Below, piece after piece: positions 37,071 through 46,497 of a stretch of 64,000 nt of DNA; within the stretch, counting starts at the first letter, position 1, and every line of letters starts with the position of its first letter. The stretch is from Prevotella sp. (GTDB taxonomy: Bacteria > Bacteroidota > Bacteroidia > Bacteroidales > Bacteroidaceae). The stretch covers positions 1 to 64,000 of the forward strand of contig JAEEVT010000003.1 of assembly GCA_016291005.1 (NCBI GenBank), given 5' to 3'. A program made the position numbers and the translations under genes. The notes below the pieces were generated by a model, which searched no databases, had not been told where the DNA came from, and saw only the letters and a list, made by a program, of their open reading frames with translations.

Positions 37071-38213
37071 ATGAAAAAAGTTAAACTCCTTTTGCTCTCG
37101 GTGCTCTGCACCGTGGCAGCACATGCCCAACTGGGTAATGCTGGTTACTACCGCATTCAGAACGCCTCTACCGAGCGTTTCATCTCTCCGTCTGACAACT
37201 ATGGCTACAACGAGCCCGGTACCACAATGGTAGACGTTTCCGCTCTGAAGACTATTTCTGCAGAGGGCGTTGAGACCGATCCCGGTTCTGTTATCTACAT
37301 CAAGGCAGAGGGTGATGGTTACAACCTCCTCGGCCAGGGCTACCAGACCTGTGACGTATTCCCCGGACATCCTTATCTGAAGATTTGGGACAATGGTGAT
37401 AACACCTATAAGGCTTACATGACCGAAGGTGGTGTTTCTGTATATCTCGTGGAAGGTGACGAGCAGTGCATGACCAGCAAGAACAGCTCTCTTGAGAAGG
37501 CCGACTGGAAAATTATCCCCGTGGACGACAAGGATAACTTCTTCGGTGTAGCTCCTGAACTGAAGTCTGGCGACGACTACTACATGTCATTCTTTGCTGC
37601 ATTCCCCTTCAAAGTGGATTCTGAGAACCTGAAGGCATACGTCATCACAGATGTTAAGAATGGTGTTGTTACCATCAAAGAGGCTCAGGAAGTAGAGGGT
37701 GCAACTCCCGTTATCTTCAAGTCTACTACTGATGAGGCCGCCAAGAACATGCTGACAATCGGTGAGGGTATGCCCGCACTGGCCAGTGCTGAAGATTATA
37801 GCGCATACAACAAGAGAGTTGACCTTGCTGAGGGCGCACACGGCGCATTCTTCTGCAACCCCGTTCAGGGCAAGCACCGCAATGTCATTGAGAACGACCC
37901 GAACACCATGCGTTTATTCGGAGTTGACGAAAATGGCAATCCTGCTTTCATCACCTCTGACAAGGATTATATCCCTGCCAACACCGTATTTATCAAGGTG
38001 AAAGCTGGTTCTGCTCCTACATTCATGATTGTTGAAGAGGGTTCGCAACATGTAAAGGGTGACCTTGACAACGATGGTGAAGTCACAATGTCCGATTACG
38101 TTATCCTTTCTCAGATGGTTATGGGTTATATTCCTGCAACTGCCGATGGTGACCTGAATGGTGACGGATATGTGACTGTAGCTGACGCTATCATTCTTTA
38201 TAACATGATTTAA
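37071..38213 (+). CDS. Secreted protein with C-terminal dockerin-like EF-hand pair
   Basis: 380 aa, signal peptide; GDLDNDGEVTMSDYVILSQMVMG...GDLNGDGYVTVADAIILYNMI. Confidence 0.85.
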   Translation: MKKVKLLLLSVLCTVAAHAQLGNAGYYRIQNASTERFISPSDNYGYNEPGTTMVDVSALKTISAEGVETDPGSVIYIKAEGDGYNLLGQGYQTCDVFPGHPYLKIWDNGDNTYKAYMTEGGVSVYLVEGDEQCMTSKNSSLEKADWKIIPVDDKDNFFGVAPELKSGDDYYMSFFAAFPFKVDSENLKAYVITDVKNGVVTIKEAQEVEGATPVIFKSTTDEAAKNMLTIGEGMPALASAEDYSAYNKRVDLAEGAHGAFFCNPVQGKHRNVIENDPNTMRLFGVDENGNPAFITSDKDYIPANTVFIKVKAGSAPTFMIVEEGSQHVKGDLDNDGEVTMSDYVILSQMVMGYIPATADGDLNGDGYVTVADAIILYNMI

Positions 38214-38250
38214 TCATTAATACTGAATAATTTATAATTAGGAAACTATT

Positions 38251-39282
38251 ATGAAAATCCTTCATAAAATAACGGTCAGCCTGCTGATGATGGCATTGCC
38301 TTACGTGGCTAATGCACAGGTTTCGCTCTCTGCCTCTGACTTTGACATTGCGGCAGGTGGTGAGGCAACCTTCGCAGTCAGCATGGAAAACGAAGGCCAG
38401 CAAATATGTGCTGCTCAGTTTGATATGGCTCTGCCTGACGGTCTCACCTTCCAGTCTGCACAATTAGCTGACGCCAGAAGTGTAGATCACGGAATTGACA
38501 GCAATACTGTAAATGGCAAGATTCGTGTTTCTGTCATGGATCCCGAGAATAACTTCAAAGGCAATCAGGGTCCTATCGCTTATATCACTGTAAAAGCTTC
38601 AAGCTCCTTCAAAACTGGCAAAGTCGGCTTTGAATTTATCTCATTCTCTAGCTTGACAGGACAGGCTTTTTGGGGTGCCAACTTTGACATCATCGTTAAT
38701 CCTGATATCATTGAGACTACTGAGGGTGTGAAGTTCTATGTAAGCCCTGAGTCTTTGACCCTTGAACCAAATAGCGAAGGTGTGAAGCAAGGTGAATTGT
38801 CCATCATGCTGGATTCGCCCAAGTACTCTGTTACTGCTTGCCAGTTTGATTTAACCTTGCCCGATGGTGTGAAAGTTGCCAGTGCAAAGGGTACAGATCG
38901 TTCAGCAAACCTCAAGACTACCGCTAAGGAACTTGACAACGGTTGCGTTCGCATCAAGATGGCTGATATTAAGATGCCATTATTGGAGACCATCACCGGT
39001 ACAGAGGGTGCTATTTGCATCATTACCTTCGAGGCTACTGACAAGAACTTCAAGTCTGGTGAAGTGAAGATTGATAATATTGAGTTAGCTAATCCTGATA
39101 ACCTCAAGTGTAATCCGGACGACATCACTGTTTCCATCAGCGCTACTGCAGGCATTGAGAACGTTACTGCCAATCAGCTGAACCAAGGTCCTATCTATAA
39201 CCTCCAGGGTGTAAAGGTAGCTGGCGAGAGCATGAACAAGGGTGTCTATATCCAGAATGGCAAAAAGTTCGTGGTTAAATAA
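38251..39282 (+). CDS. Secreted protein with two cohesin-like domains and C-terminal sorting-like motif
   Basis: 343 aa; AAGGEATFAVSMENEGQQICAAQFDMALPDGLTFQSAQ... and EPNSEGVKQGELSIMLDSPKYSVTACQFDLTLPDGVKVASAK...; C-term KGVYIQNGKKFVVK. Confidence 0.8.
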   Translation: MKILHKITVSLLMMALPYVANAQVSLSASDFDIAAGGEATFAVSMENEGQQICAAQFDMALPDGLTFQSAQLADARSVDHGIDSNTVNGKIRVSVMDPENNFKGNQGPIAYITVKASSSFKTGKVGFEFISFSSLTGQAFWGANFDIIVNPDIIETTEGVKFYVSPESLTLEPNSEGVKQGELSIMLDSPKYSVTACQFDLTLPDGVKVASAKGTDRSANLKTTAKELDNGCVRIKMADIKMPLLETITGTEGAICIITFEATDKNFKSGEVKIDNIELANPDNLKCNPDDITVSISATAGIENVTANQLNQGPIYNLQGVKVAGESMNKGVYIQNGKKFVVK

Positions 39283-39306
39283 TTAACTACTTACATACCT
39301 AAACAT

Positions 39307-39332
39307 AAAGAGGAGCCAAACGGCTCCTCTTT
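39307..39332 (+). terminator. Intrinsic terminator
   Basis: AAAGAGGAGCC-AAAC-GGCTCCTCTTT, perfect 11-bp stem followed by AT-rich sequence. Confidence 0.85.
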
Positions 39333-39440
39333 ATATTTGATACTCCTTTGAATTATAGAGGTATTCTCAAACGCTTGATAAATATGTAAGAATAAAGTAA
39401 TTATCGAATTCTCAAATCCTTGACTAAAGAATTAATCTAT

Positions 39441-40496
39441 TTACAAGGCATACGAGAAACGTACGTTCAAAACTGGGAATACTGATAGTTTAGACATGAA
39501 ATCGACATATCTGCCGATTTTGCCTTTAATACCTTCTACGTCATTAATCAAGTCCGTACCATCGTGTGTCTTAAGGCTTGGCTTGCCGCCCCAGAACATC
39601 ACGCCGGCATCGACAGAGACATGCAGATGGTCGTTGTTCTTGACCAAACGACCATCGTAACCAAAACCAAGATACGGCTTTACAGAATTGACCGTCATCT
39701 CAGCAGTCACCATATGCTCGTTATTAGGTTCCATGACGTACTCATCGCCTTTCTGATGAATCACCTGACCATTCTCGTCCACGACATCATGCGTATAAGT
39801 TCCTAAATGAATTCCCATACGGCCAGCATTATCTAAACGTTTCTGAAGTTTAAGCAACAGCTCTGGGTCGGTGAACACACCCTCATAACCCTCGCCAAAG
39901 TCTATCAGCTTGATACCGGGTAAGTCCTTCCGAGACACGCCGTGCAGCTTATTATACATATTATTATAGATATCCACACCCATCAGTGAAGGCATGCTCT
40001 CAGTCTTATTAACAGCCTCGGCGACTACAGATGGTCCGATGTAAACACCACCTGTCACGCGCCAATGCTTATTATTCTTCAAGGGATAAAAGTCAGCTAA
40101 CAGGCTCCAGTTCCACATCGTAGCGTTACCTTTTATCATGGCGTAGTTAACCACATGATTGCCCGTCAAGCTTTCCAGCATGGTCGACATGCGGTTGAAC
40201 TTGCGTTCACTGGTCGCTGGGTCGTCACCCACCTGAATAGTGAATGTCATTGGAACCTCAAAACGAGGTTCGAAGCTAAATCCAGTCCTCAAACGCAACT
40301 GGTTTACAACAGGCACGGCGAAATCAACGCCAAAGCCTGTCGTACCTAACGTAATGCCAATATCAAACTTACCTGACAAGCCCTTAAAAGAGCCTCCTAC
40401 AGCATTTTCTCCAGACAACGGCAGAGTTGTCTGGGCGTTCATTGTCAACGCGCTCACGGCAAAAGTCATGAGCAACTGATTTCTCATCTTTGCCAT
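39441..40496 (-). CDS. Outer-membrane-beta-barrel-like protein
   Basis: 351 aa, signal peptide; alternating beta pattern GFSFEPRFEVPMTF... VKPYLGFGYDGRLV, terminal LNVRFSYAL. Confidence 0.6.
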   Translation of the reverse strand: MAKMRNQLLMTFAVSALTMNAQTTLPLSGENAVGGSFKGLSGKFDIGITLGTTGFGVDFAVPVVNQLRLRTGFSFEPRFEVPMTFTIQVGDDPATSERKFNRMSTMLESLTGNHVVNYAMIKGNATMWNWSLLADFYPLKNNKHWRVTGGVYIGPSVVAEAVNKTESMPSLMGVDIYNNMYNKLHGVSRKDLPGIKLIDFGEGYEGVFTDPELLLKLQKRLDNAGRMGIHLGTYTHDVVDENGQVIHQKGDEYVMEPNNEHMVTAEMTVNSVKPYLGFGYDGRLVKNNDHLHVSVDAGVMFWGGKPSLKTHDGTDLINDVEGIKGKIGRYVDFMSKLSVFPVLNVRFSYAL

Positions 40497-40502
40497 GCTT
40501 GT

Positions 40503-40928
40503 TTAACGTTTCTCGCCCTGCAGGAAGAGAGTTGCTGTTCCACTGTTGGTATGAATATCGATGGTGCGAGTGAACATGCCATACCCAAGGTCATCAACAT
40601 CTAAGAACACCTCCAATTTAACGCCATGACCGGCTTTGATGGGATCCTTCGGATATTCTACGTGAGTGCAGCTGCAATGATTGTAAACTTCCGTGATCTG
40701 TAAGTCCTCACCACCGTCGTTGATGAGTGTCAGGTAGAACTTTTCAACATGCTGCGCGTCAGTCAGAACACCAAAGTTGTGGTTGGTTTCCTGTAGCATC
40801 ACGTGAGCACGGTCATAACGGGGTTCTACCATGCGTCCTTTGTCGCGACAGCTGTTTAAGGTAAATACAGCTATAGCAACAACGAGTAAGAGTTTGATAC
40901 TTTTATTCATGTTTTGAGATTTTATCAT
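40503..40928 (-). CDS. DUF1573-like lipoprotein
   Basis: 141 aa; lipobox TLNSC, NHNFGVLTDAQHVEKFYLTLINDGGEDLQITEVYNHCSCTHVEYPKDPIKAG. Confidence 0.8.
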   Translation of the reverse strand: MIKSQNMNKSIKLLLVVAIAVFTLNSCRDKGRMVEPRYDRAHVMLQETNHNFGVLTDAQHVEKFYLTLINDGGEDLQITEVYNHCSCTHVEYPKDPIKAGHGVKLEVFLDVDDLGYGMFTRTIDIHTNSGTATLFLQGEKR

Positions 40929-40943
40929 TGGTCATTTACCAAA

Positions 40944-40971
40944 TCGGGGCTGCCTCTACAGACAGCCCCGA
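40944..40971 (-). terminator. Hairpin after the OmpA-family gene
   Basis: TCGGGGCTG (40944-40952) / CAGCCCCGA (40963-40971). Confidence 0.6.
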
Positions 40972-40995
40972 CATGTTATTCTTTAACGGTAGAAA

Positions 40996-42186
40996 TTAGA
41001 ACTCTGCAATCACAATAGATACACGGTTCATCTCGTTGACCTCGAACGGCTGCTCACGGTCACCCTTAGAATCGAAGGTGATGCGGTCGGCAGCAATCTC
41101 ATACTGCTCGATGAGAGCCTTTACGACAACGTCAGCACGCTGACGGCCCAGGCGGTCGTTGATTCTGGGGTTACCAGTCTCTACGTCAGCATAACCACAG
41201 ACAGAAACCTTTGCGGTGGGGTTCTCCTTCAGGAAAGCTGCAACCTCTTCGAGCTTACCAGCCTCAGTTTCGCGGATATCCCACTTGTTGATTTCAAAGA
41301 AGATATCACGACGGATGTTTCTGATAATGGGCTTCGGCTCCTCGATGGTAACATACTTGTAAATGGTATCGTAGACGATAACATCACGATAGATGTCGTG
41401 AGACTCCTCTTCGATAGCCTTACCCAAGTTGATGCGCAGACCAGCCAGAGCGTTGAAATACCAGTCGGGGTTGTCAGCCTTCTTGCTGTTGTACTTGTCA
41501 GTCAGGATGTTGGCGTTACCCTCAAGAATCAGCTTGATAGCGGGGCTCAGACGGAAACCGAGCTGGATACCACCACGGCCGAAAGGATTAACCTTAGTGC
41601 CATCCCAGAGATACTCCAGATTGTTGATAGAAGTGCCGTAAGCTCTTGTGTCGCGGAGAACACGGTCAATTTCTACAGCCTCGTCGTTATCGAAACCGAT
41701 GTTGGCACCACCACCAACGAACACAGCGAGATTGAAGAAACGCTCGGGATTCCAGCCACCAATGAGGTCGGTCAGGCTGAAGATCAGGTCAATACCAGGA
41801 GCAACATACTTGTACTTGTAAGTATTAGAAGACAGCTCGGCACGATAGTTAGACCACTGGTTAACGAGGCGGGTATTCCAGCCACCCTTAGACTGCCAGC
41901 CGTTAACCTGTATGCGACCTGCGAACCAAGGATTAAACTGATAGCCAAGGCCCAACTGAACATTGGGGCTGATCAAATCGCCAAACTTTGCCTCACCCAG
42001 TGTGTACTGAGCACCACCCTGCACATCCAGGAACAAGTGAGACTTGAACTTCCTCGTCACTTCCTTGTGATCGAACTCCTGCACGGTGCGCTGGTCAACG
42101 CGGTCAACCACTTTTTCCTGGCGCTGTGCTGTAGCCGAAAGGCCCACAAAGGCCAACAGGGCTACCATGAACATTTTCATTTTCAT
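40996..42186 (-). CDS. OmpA-family outer membrane protein
   Basis: 396 aa; N-terminal barrel, C-terminal KVSVCGYADVETGNPRINDRLGRQRADVVVKALIEQYEIAADRI (OmpA-like peptidoglycan-binding domain). Confidence 0.9.
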   Translation of the reverse strand: MKMKMFMVALLAFVGLSATAQRQEKVVDRVDQRTVQEFDHKEVTRKFKSHLFLDVQGGAQYTLGEAKFGDLISPNVQLGLGYQFNPWFAGRIQVNGWQSKGGWNTRLVNQWSNYRAELSSNTYKYKYVAPGIDLIFSLTDLIGGWNPERFFNLAVFVGGGANIGFDNDEAVEIDRVLRDTRAYGTSINNLEYLWDGTKVNPFGRGGIQLGFRLSPAIKLILEGNANILTDKYNSKKADNPDWYFNALAGLRINLGKAIEEESHDIYRDVIVYDTIYKYVTIEEPKPIIRNIRRDIFFEINKWDIRETEAGKLEEVAAFLKENPTAKVSVCGYADVETGNPRINDRLGRQRADVVVKALIEQYEIAADRITFDSKGDREQPFEVNEMNRVSIVIAEF

Positions 42187-42231
42187 AATTCTTAATATAT
42201 TAAGTTAATATTTTAGTATTGCTTTTGACTG

Positions 42232-42239
42232 CAAAAGTA
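42232..42239 (-). promoter_or_regulatory. Bacteroidota -7 element (TACTTTTG)
   Basis: CAAAAGTA on + strand upstream of the 42186 start. Confidence 0.55.
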
Positions 42240-42362
42240 CGAAAAGTATTTTAAAATTGCAACAAAAAATCAAAAAAAGTGCGCTTTTAGTGGCTAAAAA
42301 GGGGCTTTAAGGCTCAAAAAACCTAAGGGAACCCCTTTTTTAGCAAACTTTTTAGTTATTTA

Positions 42363-45300
42363 TCACTTCATTACGACTTTTTTACCATTTACGATATACA
42401 TACCCTTCTTGGTAGGTGTTGTCACACGACGTCCTTGCAGGTCATAGATAACATTACCACCGGCGTTGTCATTAGCGATACTATCAATCGCTGTTGGATC
42501 AGAATTGTATGTTATAACAAAGGTTCCCATATTTAGGTGGGGGTTGACCTTACACATAGAGGGCGTCACACTGGGATCACCTGCCAGATATTTTCCATAA
42601 TTGGCGTCACCGAAACAACCTGCTTCACAGAAATAGGTATACATTCCTGGGAAGTTGTTTAGTGCACCAGGTTCCAGCGGTACATCAGGTACAAACCTGA
42701 TAGCATACGTATCAGCAAATTCAGGATAGTCTTCTGAGAAAGTCGGATAATTTTCAAAGTGTCCTGTCAAAGCACTTCCTCCGACAGTAGTTGTCTGGAA
42801 TGAAACTATCTTGTTAGGATTAGCCACCAAACCGCTATACCAGTATTTGGAGACATACACTATCAATTCATTAAAGTCTGTAGCCCTATAGTAAGTAAGA
42901 CCTTCGTCCAGTAAGGGCATGAAGTAGACATATGCATCACAAGTATAATTAAAGTCCTCAGTGACAGGTTCATCGGCCAGAATTTCAAAGACCACTGTAA
43001 GTTCCTTATCCTCAACAGCCTTGCCTTCTTCAACTTCGTATGCGAAAGTACCTTTGGGCATAACCAGTGTGTACTTACCTTCAGCAAGTCCCGTCGTGGC
43101 AACATTGAATTGGGTATCGGATCTCTTGGAAAGGATAGTTCCTGTAAACGGCACAACCTCACCAGCCTTGTCGCCATCAGCATATTTGAAAACAGGGTTA
43201 GCTTCTGTACTGAGGGTGGCCTTTTTAACATTGCCAATGGTCAGCACCAAAGCATCACCAGCGTGAACAGGTGCATTTGGAGACAGTGAGGCAGTAGGTA
43301 TGATGGTTGTGGGTGAAACAGAGCCACCATCCTGAATAGTAATAGTAGCAGTCAGCTTAGTTTCCTTGACAACCTTACCAGCCGGAACCTCGTATGTGAA
43401 AGCACCCTCTTCCATGACGATGTTATAAGAACCTGCCTTCATATCCTTGGTATTTACACTGAACTCGTTGGCTGTCTCAGTTGCTGTCAGGATAGTGCCA
43501 GAGAAGTCAACCTTGGTATTATTGAGCTCGTCCTCGGTCTTGTATGTATAGTAAATCTTGGTGGCATCGGCAATAGTTGTCTTTGTAGGACCGTGGACAA
43601 CCAAGATAGCTTCGTCACCAGCTTTGGCGATAACAGCAGGACGCATGCCAACACTCAGATAAACATAGTCTGTTACATCAACTGGCTCAGTAGTCTCTGT
43701 CAGTACGAAAGCACTCGACTTAGAAGCATTAAACACCAAGCCCATATCCGGGTCTGTATCGATGCTCTCCGCATCATAGTTCAGCAGGGCGTATGCAAAC
43801 TTCTCAATGTCATTTTTCTTACCAAGGCTACCATAGATGGTAAAGAAACCATAGAGATCCTTAGGTTCAACGCCTGTCACGCTGGCAGCGGCAAACTTTG
43901 CCAATGTCAGTTTATTGACATAGGTTTCATCATCCGTCAGGTTTTTATTTGAAGTGCCCTCATAGTTCGGCAGGTTCATGGGAATATGCAGGAAGAAACC
44001 TTCCTTTGTCTGGAACACAACCATGCCGTCTTCAATTGACTTCACCTTAAAGGCTGCTGCATTACTGGCACTGGTACCTAATAACACCTTCGTCTTTGTA
44101 TCGTCGAATGTCAGATAAAGCTTCTTACCGGCAGCATTCACACCAGCAATCTTATACCAATTGTCAACAACGGGCAACATCACGGCAGTCTCATTGTACA
44201 GGGCATCAATAGCAGCCTGAAGAGCCTCGTCTGTCGGGATATCCGCAGCGTTCACCAATGCCTTAAGGGCCTTATAGCTATCACTCTCAATAGAAGGATA
44301 GCCAACCCCAGTCTGTTCCAATAAAGCCCTGGCAGCCTTCATCGTCGGCGTGTCATAGTCATTTGTCAAAACCTCAAAAGGCACTGTCAGTTCGACGTCG
44401 TTAACAATTTCGTTCGATCCTACCTCGTATACGAAAGAGCCTTTGGGTATCACCAAAATGTACTTGCCAGCCAGCAATCCCATCGTATTCACATTGAACT
44501 CCGTATCAGATTTCGTAGTCAGAATAGCACCTTCGAAGGGAACATTCTCTCCGGCCTTGTCACCATCAGCATACTTAAATACAGGCTGGGCATCAGCAAT
44601 CAAAGTAGCTTTCAGGACATTCCCAATCATCAATAGCAACTCGTCACCACCTTTTTCTATGGCTTCGCTTGACAATGCTGCCGTAGGTGTAACTTCAACA
44701 GGAGCAGACTGTGATCCATCCACAATGTAAGTGAGATTCAGCTTCGGATTCCAACGATAATCGACATCATCAGCCGGGAAATCGTTGTGGAACATCTTCT
44801 CGGGAATCTCCACAGTCCATGTCGAAGCATCCACCACATCATGGGTATGACTGATAGTAGCAACCTTATTGTTCACAGACACTGTACCAGCAAACTGAGC
44901 CGCACCACCCATCTTAAATTTAACAGTACCAGTACCGGTCTGTACAAAGGATGGGAAGGTCAACTTAATCTCCTTAGGAAGCTGACCGTGAGTAGTGCCA
45001 TTGGCAGGGTCAACAGAAGTCGGTGTAAAAGTATCACGTTTGGGAACGATGCTAAAGTTAACGGTGATGGGAGAATTTGTGGCACCCTCTGATGTCTCAA
45101 ACTTTGCACCAGGAACAGAAACGGTATAATCACCTTCGGCTGAGATGGTTTCATCTAAAGAAAGCGTTACAGTACTGCCAGAGGCAGAAGCAGTCATCTC
45201 CTTCGCGCCATCGAATGTAGAACCGGTCAAAAGCACCTTACCATTGTTAACCTTGCTCACCGATGTATTGAAATACAGCTTCATCGAATTAAAAGCCGCA

Positions 45301-45845
45301 ACTGATGATCCGTCCGCTGGCTGACTATAAGAGAAGTTTAATGGAGTAGCAGGAGAATTGTATGTTACCGTTATCTTATAGAAGTAAGAATAATCAGTAC
45401 CATTGTGCATGGTAAGTGAGGTAGGATGTGAATCCTGTGCCGTCCAGGTATTGGTCTGTGTATCAAAACGTCCTGGCATACCGGAGGCCATTCGGAGATT
45501 ATTATCCAAATAGAACTTTATCGAAGAAAGAGAGCAACCGCCAGAGACGGTGAATTTGATGTCACAACCAAGGCCCAAAGCAAGCATATAATTGTAACCA
45601 TCATAATAAACCTGAGCACCAATACTACCAGTTTTACTAAAAGTGATAGTAACAGGACCTTGGGTGATTGTTCTATCCGTTATCTGAAGCTTATTACCAA
45701 CACTTGTACTCGTTGGCAAGTTTGTAATCGGCGGATTACAATTCAATTCTGTGGGCTTGGTGAAATCGAAAGTCGTGGACTGTTCGACCGTCGCCATGCA
45801 ATGGATGGCACAGAATGTAAGCAGGAGGAAAAGTATTCTCTTCAT
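42363..45845 (-). CDS. Secreted repeat protein with Ig-like/SWM-like domains and C-terminal sorting-like motif
   Basis: 1160 aa; related ~100-aa repeats (PTAALSSEAIEKGGDELLLMIGNVLKATL...FKYADGDKAGENVPFEGAIL / PTASLSPNAPVHAGDALVLTIGNVKKATL...FKYADGDKAGEVVPFTGTIL); C-term KGMYIVNGKKVVMK. Confidence 0.82.
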   Translation of the reverse strand: MKRILFLLLTFCAIHCMATVEQSTTFDFTKPTELNCNPPITNLPTSTSVGNKLQITDRTITQGPVTITFSKTGSIGAQVYYDGYNYMLALGLGCDIKFTVSGGCSLSSIKFYLDNNLRMASGMPGRFDTQTNTWTAQDSHPTSLTMHNGTDYSYFYKITVTYNSPATPLNFSYSQPADGSSVAAFNSMKLYFNTSVSKVNNGKVLLTGSTFDGAKEMTASASGSTVTLSLDETISAEGDYTVSVPGAKFETSEGATNSPITVNFSIVPKRDTFTPTSVDPANGTTHGQLPKEIKLTFPSFVQTGTGTVKFKMGGAAQFAGTVSVNNKVATISHTHDVVDASTWTVEIPEKMFHNDFPADDVDYRWNPKLNLTYIVDGSQSAPVEVTPTAALSSEAIEKGGDELLLMIGNVLKATLIADAQPVFKYADGDKAGENVPFEGAILTTKSDTEFNVNTMGLLAGKYILVIPKGSFVYEVGSNEIVNDVELTVPFEVLTNDYDTPTMKAARALLEQTGVGYPSIESDSYKALKALVNAADIPTDEALQAAIDALYNETAVMLPVVDNWYKIAGVNAAGKKLYLTFDDTKTKVLLGTSASNAAAFKVKSIEDGMVVFQTKEGFFLHIPMNLPNYEGTSNKNLTDDETYVNKLTLAKFAAASVTGVEPKDLYGFFTIYGSLGKKNDIEKFAYALLNYDAESIDTDPDMGLVFNASKSSAFVLTETTEPVDVTDYVYLSVGMRPAVIAKAGDEAILVVHGPTKTTIADATKIYYTYKTEDELNNTKVDFSGTILTATETANEFSVNTKDMKAGSYNIVMEEGAFTYEVPAGKVVKETKLTATITIQDGGSVSPTTIIPTASLSPNAPVHAGDALVLTIGNVKKATLSTEANPVFKYADGDKAGEVVPFTGTILSKRSDTQFNVATTGLAEGKYTLVMPKGTFAYEVEEGKAVEDKELTVVFEILADEPVTEDFNYTCDAYVYFMPLLDEGLTYYRATDFNELIVYVSKYWYSGLVANPNKIVSFQTTTVGGSALTGHFENYPTFSEDYPEFADTYAIRFVPDVPLEPGALNNFPGMYTYFCEAGCFGDANYGKYLAGDPSVTPSMCKVNPHLNMGTFVITYNSDPTAIDSIANDNAGGNVIYDLQGRRVTTPTKKGMYIVNGKKVVMK

Positions 45846-45889
45846 GTTGCTTTCTTGTTTCTATATAATAAATGTATGAAAATTCTTAT

Positions 45890-46387
45890 TTAGAGATGTT
45901 CTTCGTCAATTTCATCCGTAGCAGTCTTGACACAGAGTTTCCACTCACCGTCAATCTTTACGGGGTTGAACATGAACATCGTTTTGGCAGCCGAGCCACC
46001 AGTCTGCTCAGCTGTACGGAACGTCACCTCATACTTCACATCATTGCAGCCTTCCAGCATGAATGAGTAGTACTGACGCTCGTACTCCTGAACAGGGAAT
46101 AACTTGAAACGCTTCTGAAGACGTTTCTTATATTCGTCGGAAAGAGGCTTCAACTCCTCTGTGGAGTCATTATATTCATAAAGAGATGCTAATACCTGGT
46201 CAATCTTCTTACCTTTTAACTGCTCCATAGCATTGTCGCAAATCTGGAGCATCTGAGTTGTATCGTTAGAAGTTAGCATGCTGCGGAACTCCTCAACACG
46301 CTCTTCGCGAGACTTATTCTTGTTAGAACATGCAGTAGCCATCATTAACACAGCTACAGCCATCAGGATGTAATTAAACTTATTCAT
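45890..46387 (-). CDS. Small lipoprotein, DUF4878-like
   Basis: 165 aa; lipobox MATACSNK; C-terminal KIDGEWKLCVK. Confidence 0.6.
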   Translation of the reverse strand: MNKFNYILMAVAVLMMATACSNKNKSREERVEEFRSMLTSNDTTQMLQICDNAMEQLKGKKIDQVLASLYEYNDSTEELKPLSDEYKKRLQKRFKLFPVQEYERQYYSFMLEGCNDVKYEVTFRTAEQTGGSAAKTMFMFNPVKIDGEWKLCVKTATDEIDEEHL

Positions 46388-46417
46388 CTTTATTAAAATA
46401 ACTATTGAAAGTGGAAA

Positions 46418-46455
46418 AAGAGAGTGCGTCCGCTCTCTGCGAGACGCACTCTCTT
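46418..46455 (-). terminator. Intrinsic terminator after the 46498-51738 gene
   Basis: AAGAGAGTGCGTC (46418-46430) / GACGCACTCTCTT (46443-46455); T-rich on the minus strand beyond. Confidence 0.85.
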
Positions 46456-46497
46456 ATTAGAGCTTTAGATTATATTTGAAATAACCTGTTACTATTC

